A stretch of 64,000 nucleotides of DNA from Nemophila menziesii. Lineage: Eukaryota > Streptophyta > Magnoliopsida > Boraginales > Hydrophyllaceae. Where the stretch lies: the NCBI GenBank assembly GCA_029959085.1, contig JARWIR010000035.1, positions 5,438,501 through 5,502,500 on the forward strand, in the 5' to 3' direction. Both the position numbers and the translations under genes were made by a program. The first letter of the stretch is position 1. Each line of letters begins with the position of its first letter. The notes under the pieces are model-generated. The model searched no databases. It was given only the letters and a program-made list of their open reading frames with translations, and had not been told where the DNA came from. This document shows positions 1 through 11,060 of the stretch, one piece after another.

Positions 1-49
1 AAAATTGGAACAATACGTTGGAGTTCAATCAAGTTGATAATTTTATAAA

Positions 50-229
50 GGGTAAGACTTCCATCCAATATTGGATGGTCCAATATTCATATCCTGGGCC
101 ATTGATTATTATAACAAAACTCATGTCCTTAGATTAATAACTTAGTTACTTTTGTAATTTTAAAACATGGGGTATGTGTACTAATATAATTAGTGTAGGA
201 CAATCCAATATTGGATGGAAGAATTTTCC
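50..229 (+). mobile_element. Mutator-type MITE, 180 bp, copy in unit 1
   Basis: Non-autonomous DNA element with imperfect terminal inverted repeats: GGGTAAGACTTCCATCC at the left and, read on the other strand, GGAAAATTCTTCCATCC at the right. It is flanked by a perfect 9-bp direct repeat TTTTATAAA (41-49 and 230-238). The 9-bp duplication fits the Mutator superfamily. Each terminus also contains the palindrome ATCCAATATTGGAT. It has no coding capacity and would depend on a transposase in trans. Confidence 0.85.
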
Positions 230-1900
230 TTTTATAAATAGTAATTCCAAACCCTAAAACTATGGTCGAAACATAACTAACCTTGTATATTTTTCTTCTT
301 TCACAATGAAGAATTTTCAAAATCTTATTTTTCTTTTTTCTTTTGTAAAGATTGGAGTAATGTGTTGTAATGACGTCAAGGGTAAAAAATTTCATTTATA
401 CAATATATGGATATTTTAGACCCATAAAATTTTAAGGGATTTTAAGAAAAGAAAAACTCTCTTCTTTTAATGAAAAATTGGTTTTCAAAACCCTTATATA
501 TAAATTCGATTATGTCAAATGTTGGTATGAATTAAAAAATAATATAAATTGAATTAATATAATTTATTTGGCACAACAATAGTTCATTTTTTACTAGCCC
601 CTTTCAAGTCCATCCAAAATCTTCTTGTAAGATCTCACAAAACCCTAGATTATGTTTTGAAGATAAAGGTTTGCCGTCACATAACCAAAACTTGTTGATT
701 TTATACATGTTAACACCTATAAAATTATATTGGCGAACCATTTTTATTCCTTTCCTTATATACAATATCATATACTATCTTTTCTTCTCCTACCTTCTAA
801 ACCACAATGTTTGAACCTATTTCATCATATTAGGAACCGACATCCAAAACATTCAACCCTTTTTTCTAAGATCTGACAAGATACATGTTAAAACCAATCA
901 GGAGTCCAATAAAAAATGGTTAGTTTAGATTCTACAGAAATTACTGCTACAAAACAAAGGCCAAACAAACAAAACTTTGTAAGTGGCTTAGTTTATTGGG
1001 TAACTTTATACTATACCTATATATTTCATTTTTTAAAATATTTTCCAATTTATTTTGTAATTTATTTTGTGTATTTAAATTTGCTTTTCATGTATATTTG
1101 TTTGTGAATAAATTTTTCAATTTTTAAACTTGTTATAAATGTTATAAATTTGTATCAATGTATCACCAAACCTTTTTTGACTAGAAAACTATAGATTTTA
1201 AATATTAGCCATAATTTAGGTCAATTATCAAGGAGGCAAGATTTTTGTTGTTCCAATAGATTCTGATGGTTATATTTCAATTTTAAATAGAGCTGATGTG
1301 AAGTTTTTCTTGTATGTGTTGTGTTGTCCAATGATTTGTTGTTTAATATTGATTTGATTCTAAACAATGTCTACTAAGTTATACATTTACAATGGATCTC
1401 TGTCCCTACTTGATATTGACATTATTCCTATTATCCTTTTTTATACTTATATTGATGTAAAGTTTGCATCCATATGAGGACCATTCAAAATATATATCAT
1501 TTTGGTCTCATGTTTTCCTTTTGACTTTTTAAAATTTATTTATTATTTTTTTAATCTCAAATATATAAAGAGTTTAGTATTTTATGGACATGTTGTTTTA
1601 AAATTATAAATTCTATTAGATAAATTTTATTTAGGTTTACTATGCATAATTGACTCTATATTTAAATCCTATTGATACATGTTAGTTTATGTACTTGTAA
1701 ATTTCTTAACAATAAACTGGATTTTGAAATCTATTGAGTACTATTATGTTTAGAGATAATACTTTTTTTCTTTTGTTTGAGACTTCATTTATAAGACCAT
1801 ATAACTATGTTTTCTCCATGATAGTAGGATAGAGAAGAATGAAAATTTAATCAAAATCATTAAATATAGATTAAATAATATGTTTTATATCTTGTGGCAG

Positions 1901-2044
1901 GTTATGTGTTATGTGAAGAATTTTTATTATTCAAATGTCAAGATCGTTGGCCATAACATTTTAATTAAGTGTGGTTCTCCTTCTTTTAGCTTGACCACAA
2001 CATCATCAACAATATGCCATATTCTGGCCCTCCTAGTGATTTGA
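1901..2044 (+). pseudogene. Exon-like open stretch in the base unit (48 codons), unknown
   Basis: Preceded by a splice-acceptor-like TATATCTTGTGGCAG, the frame starting GTT ATG TGT reads VMCYVKNFYYSNVKIVG and continues to a stop at 2042. The counterpart in unit 5 (31,682-31,831) is open for 49 codons and ends SSPPSDLKI; unit 4 (about 23,725-23,870) has lost exactly one codon and stays open, while unit 3 is broken. The retained frame suggests a former exon captured in the base repeat. I do not recognise the protein and no donor site or gene model can be set; it could be chance in a short interval. Confidence 0.3.
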
Positions 2045-2825
2045 AGATATAATTTCTAATTAGCTTCATAACCAACAATTTTCTTGTACATATATATTTA
2101 TATTAGTTAACCTTGGTACACTATTTCTAAAATTTATATAATTCATTAGTTTGAGTATTTAAAAATATATAAATTAATGTATTTTCTTTGTATACAATAA
2201 ATCATGGATTTATTTTTTCAACTTTGTATTTTTATCATGTAGTGGTATTGATAATACACCCAAAATATTATTTTTGACTGATACTCTTCTGCTCAAGAAA
2301 CCGCCCTCCATTTGCAGACCATTAGCCACCATCTTTAACCTGGATTGGCCATCAACAAACAAAGAACCACATTAAGGTAAATAAATTAACTTTGAAATTG
2401 AAATTCTAAAAAATAAAAAATAAAATTTTAAACTAATTTCATCACTTTTACAATATTTCAAATTTATGTGATTTAAAAATAATTACAATCATGAGGTTTA
2501 TAATGTTTTTATACAAATTCTACAATGGCCATTCATGAACCTTGTAAACCTGTATAAGAAGTGATCCACTAGGAAGACGGGTGTGGATATCATATTATTA
2601 TACAAATCTTACAATATTTATTTTTTGTCCTATATTGTGTTTTTTTAGAATGGTTCGTAGTATAAATTCATTTGGTGCTACTGCAATTTTTGTCCTATAC
2701 TGCATTTTTTTGAATTGTTTTGTAGTAAATATTCATTTGAAAATTCCTTATATTTATTCTTATACTGCATATTATGAATTGTTTTGTAGTAAATATTCAT
2801 TTGGCGCAACGTGGAAGATAGTTAC

Positions 2826-3160
2826 ACGTGAATTGTATTGCACAACTTATTGAATTGTCTTGCGCAACCCAACACAGTGAATTGTATCGCATAGCCTAGT
2901 AAATTTTATCGCTCAACCCCATTTATTGTGTCGTATATCCTCGTGAATTGTATTGCACAACATATTGAATTTTAATGCGAAACCCAACCCAGTGAATTGT
3001 ATCGCATAGCCTAGTAAATTTCATCGCACAACCCCGTGAATTGTGTCATAATATATCCCCGTGAATTGTGTTGCATATCCCAGTGTCGTACAACCTCGTG
3101 ATTTGCGTCGCATAACCTAGTGAATAATGTCGTCCTAGTGAAGGGTATTGTGAAACTGAA
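2826..3160. repeat. Degenerate minisatellite (about 20-bp motif), unit 1
   Basis: Imperfect repeats around GTGAATTGTGTCGCACAACC, with variants ending in CATAGCCTA, CATATCCCC and CACAACCC. A larger period of about 116 bp is visible here: a block starting GTGAATTGTATTGCACAAC at about 2830 recurs at about 2943. This block is duplicated in units 1-3 but single in units 5-8. It is more GC-rich than its surroundings. Confidence 0.85.
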
Positions 3161-3605
3161 TTGTTAGTGAACTGATCTTATGAAGAAACTTTAATGAAAA
3201 AAAAAACTAATATGTCCTCCAGCATAGGACAAGGGGCGTCCAAAAAGGTCACTTCATATTGAAAGAGGAAGATGAAAAACTGAAAATGAATCAACCATGG
3301 ATGCATAATATTCTTTATTTATATATGTAACAAACAAGTTTATAATTATAAACTTAATTATGAAGAATATAGATTGAAATTCATAAAAGTTTCAAATTGA
3401 ATAAGGACTACAAACTACTTCAAAATTTATTTAACGCTAATTACATGTTATGTTTCTTATACTAAGATAGATTTGTATTCTTTTTTTAGTGATCATCTTG
3501 AGATAAAAATTCTATTGTATAAATGTTTGAACTTCAATAAAACTAAAAAGTATATAAAAATTGGAACAATACATTGGAGTTCAATCAAGTTGATAATTTT
3601 ATAAA

Positions 3606-3785
3606 GGGTAAGACTTCCATCCAATATTGGATGGTCCAATATTCATATCCTGGGCCATTGATTATTATAACAAAACTCATGTCCTTAGATTAATAACTTA
3701 GTTACTTTTGTAATTTTAAAACATGGGGTATGTGTATTAATATAATTAGTGTAGGACAATCCAATATTGGATGGAAGAATTTTCC
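3606..3785 (+). mobile_element. Mutator-type MITE, 180 bp, copy in unit 2
   Basis: Same element at the same position as in unit 1, with the 9-bp TTTTATAAA duplication at 3597-3605 and 3786-3794. It was inherited by unit duplication and is not a second insertion. It differs from the unit-1 copy by a substitution near 3736. Confidence 0.85.
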
Positions 3786-6395
3786 TTTTATAAATAGTAA
3801 TTCCAAACCCTAAAACTATGGTCGAAACATAACTAACCTTGTATATTTTTCTTCTTTCACAATGAAGAATTTTCAAAATCTTATTTTTCTTTTTTCTTTT
3901 GTAAAGATTGGAGTAATGTGTTGTAATGACGTCAAGGGTAAAAAATTTCATATATACAATATATGGATATTTTAGACCCATAAAATTTTAAGGGATTTTA
4001 AGAAAAGAAAAACTCTCTTCTTTTAATGAAAAATTGGTTTTCAAAACCCTTATATAAAAATTCGATTATGTCAAATGTTGGTATGAATTAAAAAATAATA
4101 TAAATTGAATTAATATAATTTATTTGGCACAACAATAGTTCATTTTTTACTAGCCCCATTCAAGTCCACCCAAAATCTTCTTGTAAGATCTCAAAAATCG
4201 TAGATTATGTTTTGAAAATAAAGGTTTGCCGTCACATAACCAAAACTTGTTGATTTTATACATGTTCACACCTATAAAATTATATTGGCGAACCATTTTT
4301 ATTCCTCTCTTTATATACAATATCATATACTATCTTTTCTTCTCCTACCTTCTAAAACACAATGTTTGAACTTATTTCATCATATTAGGAACCGACATCC
4401 AAAACATTCAACCCTTTTTTCTAAGATCTGACATATACATGGTAAAACCAATCAGGAGTCCCATAAAACATGGTTAGTTTAGATTCTACAGAAATTACTG
4501 GTACAAAAATAAAGGCCAAACAAACAAAACTTTGTAAGTGGCTTACTTGATTGGGTAACTTTATACTATACCTATATATTTCATTTTTTAGAATATTTTC
4601 CAATTTATTTTGTAATTTATTTTGTGTATTTAAATTTGCTTTTCATGTATATTTTTTTGTGAATAAATTTTTCAATTTTTAAACTGGTTATAAATGTTAT
4701 AAATTTGTATTAATGTATCACCAAACCTTTTTTGACTAGAAAACTATTGATTTTAAATATTATCCATAATTTAGGTCAATTATCAAGGAGGCAAGATTTT
4801 TGCTGTTCCAATAGATTCTGATGGTTGGGTAAAAATGATGGTTATATTTCAATTTTATATAGAGCGGATGTGAAGTTTTTCTTGTATGTGTTGTGTTGTC
4901 CAATGATTTGTTGTTTAATATTAATTTAATTCTAAACAATGTCTACTAAGTTATACATTTACAATGGATCTCTGTCCCTACTTGATATTGACATTATTCC
5001 TATTATCCTTTTTTATACTTATATTGATGTAAAGTTTGCATCCATATGAGGACCATTAAAAATATATATCATTTTGGTCTCATGTTTTCCTTTTGACTTT
5101 TTAAAATTTATTTATTATTTTTTTAATCTCAAATATATAAAGAGTTTAGTATTTTATGGACATGTTGTTTTAAAATTATAAATTCTATTAGATAAATTTT
5201 ATTTAGGTTTACTATGCATAATTGACTCTATATTTAAATCCTATTGATACATGTTAGTTTATGTACTTGTAAATTTCTTAACAATAAATTGGATTTTGAA
5301 ATCTATTGAGTACTATTATGTTTAGAGATAATACTTTTTTTCTTTTGTTTGAGACTTCATTTATAAGACCATATAACTATGTTTTCTCCATGATTTTAGG
5401 ATAGAGAAGAATGAAAATTTAATCAAAATCATTAAATATAGATTAAATAATATGTTTTATATCTTGTGGCAGGTTATGTGTTATGTGAAGAATTTTTATT
5501 ATTCAAATGTCAAGATCGTTGGCCATAACATTTTAATTAAGTGTGGTTCTCCTTCTTTTAGCTTGACCACAACATCATCAACAATATGCCATATTCTGGC
5601 CCTCCTAGTGATTTGAAGATATAATTTCTAATTAGGTTCATAACCAACAATTTTCTTGTACATATATAATTATATTAGTTAACCTTGGTACACTATTTCA
5701 AAAATTTATATAATTCATTAGTTTGAGTATTTTAAAATATATAAATTAATGTATTTTCTTTGTATACAATAAATCATGGATTTATTTTTTCAACTTTGTA
5801 TTTTTATCATGTAGTGGTATTGATAATACACCCAAAATATTGATTTAGACTGATGCTCTTCTGCTCAAGAAACCGCCCTCCATTTGCAGACCATTAGCCA
5901 CCATATTTAACCTGGATTGGCCATCAACAAACAAAGAACCACATTAAGGTAAATAAATTAACTTTGAAATTGAAATTCTAAAAAATAAAAAATAAAATTT
6001 TAAACTAATTTCATCACTTTTACAATATTTCAAATTTATGTGATTTAAAAATAATTACAATCATGAGGTTTATAATGTTTTTATACAAATTCTACAATGG
6101 CCATTCATGAACCTTGTAAACCTGTATAAGAAGTGATCCACTAAGAAGACGGATGTGGATATCATATTATTATACAAATCTTACAATATTTATTTTTTGT
6201 CCTATATTGTGTTTTTTTAGAATGGTTAGTAGTATAAATTCATTTGGTGCTACTGCAATTTTTGTCCTATACTGCATTTTTTTGAATTGTTTTGTAGTAA
6301 ATATTCATTTGAAAATTCCTGATATTTATTCTTATACTGCATATTATGAATTGTTTTGCAGTAAATATTCATTTGGCGCAACGTGGAAGATAGTT

Positions 6396-6725
6396 ACATA
6401 ACCCAGTGAATTGTATTGCACAACTTATTGAATTGTCTTGCGCAACCCAACCCAGTGAATTGTATCGGATAGCCTAGTAAATTTTATCGCTCAACCCCAT
6501 TAATTGTGTCGTATATCCTCGTGAATTGTATTGCACAACATATTGAATTTTATTGCGCAACCCAACCCAGTGAATTGTATCGCATAGCCTAGTAAATTTT
6601 ATCGCAGAACCCCGTAAATTGTGTCATATATCCCTGTGAATTGTGTTTCATATCCCAGTGTCGCACAACCTCGTGATTTGCGTCGCATAACCTAGTGAAT
6701 AATGTCACCCTAGTTAAGGGTATTG
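6396..6725. repeat. Degenerate minisatellite, unit 2
   Basis: Counterpart of 2826-3160, also with the duplicated block of about 116 bp. Confidence 0.85.
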
Positions 6726-8879
6726 TGGAACTGAATTGTTAGTGAACTGATCTTATGAAGAAACTTTAATGAAAAAAAACTAATATGTCCTCCAGCATAG
6801 GACAAAGGGCGTCCAAAAAGGTCACTTCATATTGAAAGAGGAAGATGAAAAACTGAAAATGAATCAACCATGGATGCATAATATTCTTTATTTATATATG
6901 TAACAAACAAGTTTATAATTATAAACTTAATTATCAAGAATATAGATTAAAATTCATAAAAGTTTCAAATTGAATAAGGACTACAAACTACTTCAAAATT
7001 TATTTAACGCTAATTACATGTTATGTTTCTTATACTAAGATAGATTTGTATTCTTTTTTTAGTGATCATCTTGAGATAAAAATACTATTGTATTCAATAA
7101 AACTAAAAAGTATATAAAAATTGGAACAATACATTGGAGTTCAATCAAGTTGATAATTTTTTAGTTAAAATACATGAATAAAATAAAATAATAAGGGATA
7201 AAATTATTCATCCAATTCTACATTAGTTACAAAGTCCTCGCAGAGATTTGATCAGATCCTGAATAGACCTATTAATAGTTATTTGGAAGGAAATTAAACA
7301 TGAATATCAGAGATATTCGTCTCTACATTTATAAACATATGAATTATACTCAAATACTCAAATACAACAATAAGATTTGGGTAACTTTCAGAGAGACGTT
7401 CACATCCTCAAAATAATCACCGTGGTTTATCCTTCGCTAATAGAAAATCACCAAAATGTCTTGCCATTGCAAGGAACTAGTACCTTAGAATTATCCAAAA
7501 CGAACATAAATATACTTGTAAGCAGATATTTATTGATAAAGGAGGCATCACAAAAAGTATCAAAGATAGAAGATGGATCTCCATGTTGGGAAAAGTTAAC
7601 TTAAATATTAAAATATCTAGAATCACTGAATGCCTTTCATTTATAAATTATCCAATCTTCTTTGATAATTTTCATCATTTAAATTTCAGCCAAAATGATT
7701 TCCAATTTGATTCTATGTTTTGTGACTTCAAAGAGACATTTTATTCTGTCAAAAATTTCAAGTGTAATTGTTATCCAAACCTCCATAGTTTTAGGACAAT
7801 AAAATAACGATATGTTTTACTATTTTTTCTGGTTGAATGTAAAGTCGGTATCTTTTACTTAAAGTACATTTCCTCTTTATATATCTTAACTCCACACAAC
7901 GTAGACTCATTGCAACACTTCAACTAAAAAACAATGTTTTTCAAAGCCAAGGATATGTATGGATGCTAAACAATGAATCTCTGATTTAAGGTTAGTAATA
8001 GCATACTATCTTCTTCTTGTGTCGAAACTTCTATTATCTAAATGAGAAGAAATAATTATATGTTACTCCTCCAACCAACTCATGAAGCGGGGTATTTATA
8101 AATATTCTATCCCAAATGGGTGAACCCTTTTTGGATAAACTCTATTTCGCCCATCCCATTAGTGTGTAGGGTTTCTTGAAATTTATAAACATTTACATTC
8201 TCTTGTTTTTTTATCAGGATATGAGTCGGGTGCCATTAATTTTCCCAGTTTTTAATATTTGATAACTTTTTTATTTGCATGGTGAATATCCATTTAAACA
8301 CCTCTCTACCAGCCATTATAGCTAATCAAATCAACTATTTAATTCTTTTTTTGAGAGTACAAGAACGAAGAATTTGGAAAATTAAGGCCCTTGAGAATTT
8401 TGAAAACCACATAATCATGTCTATTGAGGAGTTGCTAAGTAGTAGATGCTAATAGTTCCATGTTCATAAAATCAAATTCTCTAGAACTCAATCCTCTATA
8501 TGTTTTGTTCAATAATTTTACCCTAGAATTTCAAGTGAATCATTTTCTTTTCACCCGAATCCAACCAAAATATTTCAACCATTCTAAATATGTTTTTTCA
8601 AAATGTTGTTTGAAATTGAAAAATCAACATCTAGTAATTAAGAAAGGTTTGGAGGACAAAACTAATAACGACATTCTTTATTCCATCTTGGAGGATTCTC
8701 TTTTTTCAACCATTGGGTCTTTGTAAAAATGGACCTTCATCCACTGAATGATTCTGATATTGGACCTCATGTAATTCATTGAGATTTCAAGATATTAATC
8801 AGTACCAAAAGAGATGATTTAATGGTTAATAAGATTACTTAGTGTACCTTTCATTTAGCAGTTGCTTAATTAGCTAAGA

Positions 8880-9800
8880 TACACCCTCTAAACCGGAGCT
8901 TTGATGTATTTCTTTTAACCTCTTTGAACATGAAAATTTTAGAGTCCTTCAGACTAACCATGAAGAGTAAGCCATATACAAATAGTAAGTGAGATAGGCT
9001 CAAAAACTCTCTAGACAGCTTTATCCTTTTTATATTTCCCTATACCTTTTAAAAATTAATGAGACGGAGAATGCTTTATTCATGAGACTTAAAAAAATGG
9101 TGAGATGTGTTTCTTTGTCTGGTTCATTATAAAGTGTGATATTTTAAATAGGATCAGGATTAATAAAAATTTGGTACTTTTTAGTCAATACATATTTCAT
9201 GATCCTACTAATCTAGATCTTTTGAAAAGTCAACTTTCTAAGGATATTTTTGATGTGTTCATCTACCTTAACCTTATCAAGTTCGACAATCGTGTAATAA
9301 TTGTTTGTTTCTCTATTCTTTTTTAAATTAATAAGATATGTCATGAGCCAGAATTATATTTTGATGGGTAGCATACATAATAGATAAAACCAGGACATCC
9401 AGTGAAGTAGTTAGTCGTTACATAGGTTATGATGTTATAGTAAAAATTGGCGTAAGAAATGGGTCGGTAATTCTCAATTTTAATATGGGATAGGATATGC
9501 CAACAATCATCCATGGCCCTTGATATTTATTACCACTCATTAAAAAAATGAATTCTTGACACCCTAAAATTTTGGAGGTAACATGACAATAATGTTCATC
9601 TCATACATGACTTTGCAAGTTTGACGATCAACGACACCCATTTTTTTTTTTTGAGAAAAGATCCTCTTTATAATATTCTCATAAAAGGAGACCAAATTAC
9701 ATTTAATGATCATTAGGTCATCTTTCTATAACTCATTATAGTCTTGAATTATAGTGATTCGTTTAAAAAAATTCCTTGGGCCACCGAGAAATGAAATAAG
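8880..9800 (-). pseudogene. LINE reverse transcriptase region, degenerate, unit 3
   Basis: The same RT remnant that is easier to read in unit 5 (26,950-27,745). Here the stretch between the GPDG-like and YRPIS-like motifs is shortened by a deletion of about 115 bp near 9,490. The LAHDI-like block lies near 9,340-9,375, and the KAYD and thumb-side blocks at 9,330-9,110. The catalytic loop reads LLFVYG near 8,960-8,990 where active L1 elements have FADD. Clearly a pseudogene. Confidence 0.65.
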
Positions 9801-10128
9801 GTCGTGTTCATGTAACCATCTACCACCAAATTATTTCTCGATCTACCTTTCATGAAAGCTTCTTCCGAAGTTCAAATACTATCCAAGGAAAGATTAATAT
9901 ATATCATATCCTCCAAACTCTATACTATGCAAGACTCATTCTAGAGGAGTATCAGACTTTTTGAGAACCTTTGATTAATATATATTTGATCTTGAAAGTT
10001 TTTCTAGTCCAATTATTTAAATAATACTTAATACCATGTTTTTAATTAGTTCCCCAATCCCATCTAAACAACTCACAATTAATCCCCAAGAATATTTGGC
10101 AACTCATTCACATGTAGCTATCAACCCA

Positions 10129-11060
10129 TTAATGTTCCATGAAAAATCGCATAATGGATTGTGAGAATGAAGGCTTACAAATAACAAAGACATGAAACCT
10201 TTTGGATTTGATGGTCGAATGAACATAAAAAATGGAGTTTGGGAGGATATTAAAACATTGTTGATTACAGAGAACTCGATCGATTTTAACACTATCATTC
10301 TGATCAGATGACCTTTTATTTGTCCAAGCGAAGAAACAATTATCGGGCGGTAAATCTAACAATCCACTAATGGTGATCATATCATTAAATGTTTCAGTTT
10401 GTGTATATTTTTAGAAGGTTGCTGATATGTACTTGGAAAATAGTGATATAACAATTGGTTCATTACAACTAGTATTCCAGTTTGATAACTCATCTCAATG
10501 TTTTTTGAACTCTTCAAAGTTGTTTGGAACGTGAAGGAAACCCAATAACCAATAAATCTTATACTTTTCTATAGTATGACACACAAAGATATAGCTATTA
10601 GCTAAAAAGAACCCAAGATCAATACTATTCATCCTTAACAAGATAGAACCTTACAGATATCTCGCGTACCAATAGGAGACACATAGTGCAAGTACTAAAA
10701 ATTATGTATAGCCATAATGAACTTATAAACACTATAGACTTGATTTTAGACTCTAAAATACAAAATTAATTGTTGGGTCAAATAAATTTATAGAAGTAAT
10801 ATAATAACACTTATTCAATGGGCCCCCCGCCCCCTAAAAATTCTAACAAAAAATACTCATAACAAGTTCCCCAACGTCTTCAAGACAATCCATATATTCC
10901 ATACAGAGTCAAAATTATTGTATTCAATTTGTATATTCCATTTACATGTACCATTTTAACAACTCCATTTATGCCAAATTAGGGGGTTCACTATTTAAGT
11001 TTGCATAGAAGTCCCTTTTTGCGCTTAAATACTCCCATTTCATTCCAAAATTAATTCTAT
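10129..11060 (-). pseudogene. LINE endonuclease (EEP) region, degenerate, unit 3
   Basis: On the minus strand the frame at 10,400-10,129 reads FNDMITISGLLDLPP, then CFFAWTNKR, then KIDRVLCNQQCFN. This is the familiar plant L1 pattern FN..I...GL.DLP....TWTN.R....LDR.L.N, in the second half of the apurinic-like endonuclease that nicks target DNA. A WN-E-.-G...KRKKG stretch near 11,045 may be the decayed N-terminal WN.RG motif. Stops and frame changes interrupt the remainder. The segment 10,012-11,195 is absent from LINE copies of units 4-8, so unit 3 is one of two places in the window where the endonuclease survives. Confidence 0.7.

Larger units (their letters stand above)
1..3556. repeat. Array unit 1 (short, LINE-free, with MITE)
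   Basis: The base unit without a LINE. Order: 49 bp of unit start, MITE (50-229), then base sequence from 230. The latter holds an AAACCCTAA-type motif near 248, a two-copy AATTTATTTTGT motif near 1047, an exon-like open stretch (1901-2044) and a degenerate minisatellite (2826-3160). Compared with unit 2 it lacks about 16 bp near 1270, a deletion between two GATGGTT direct repeats. The remaining sequence is AT-rich and I recognise no gene in it. Confidence 0.9.
3557..7116. repeat. Array unit 2 (short, LINE-free, with MITE)
   Basis: Near-identical to unit 1 by eye, with scattered substitutions. It shares the MITE at the same place (3606-3785), so units 1 and 2 duplicated after that insertion. 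It keeps the 16 bp missing from unit 1 (around 4825-4840) and has lost about 18 bp just before its right boundary (near 7090). No gene recognised. Confidence 0.9.

Noticed and set aside
246..258. AAACCCTAAA near the start of each base unit as interstitial telomere
   Set aside because: Only a single heptamer-like match per unit; no tandem telomeric repeats.
916..980. Possible first exon (ATG GTT AGT ... followed by GTAAGT) in unit 1
   Set aside because: The unit-2 copy has a one-base insertion that changes the frame, and units 4-8 lack the segment altogether.
1..7116. Short units as deletion derivatives of the 7.8-kb unit
   Set aside because: The joint in units 1-2 matches a LINE-empty target exactly and the MITE target duplication is intact across it. 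Deletion would rarely restore this.
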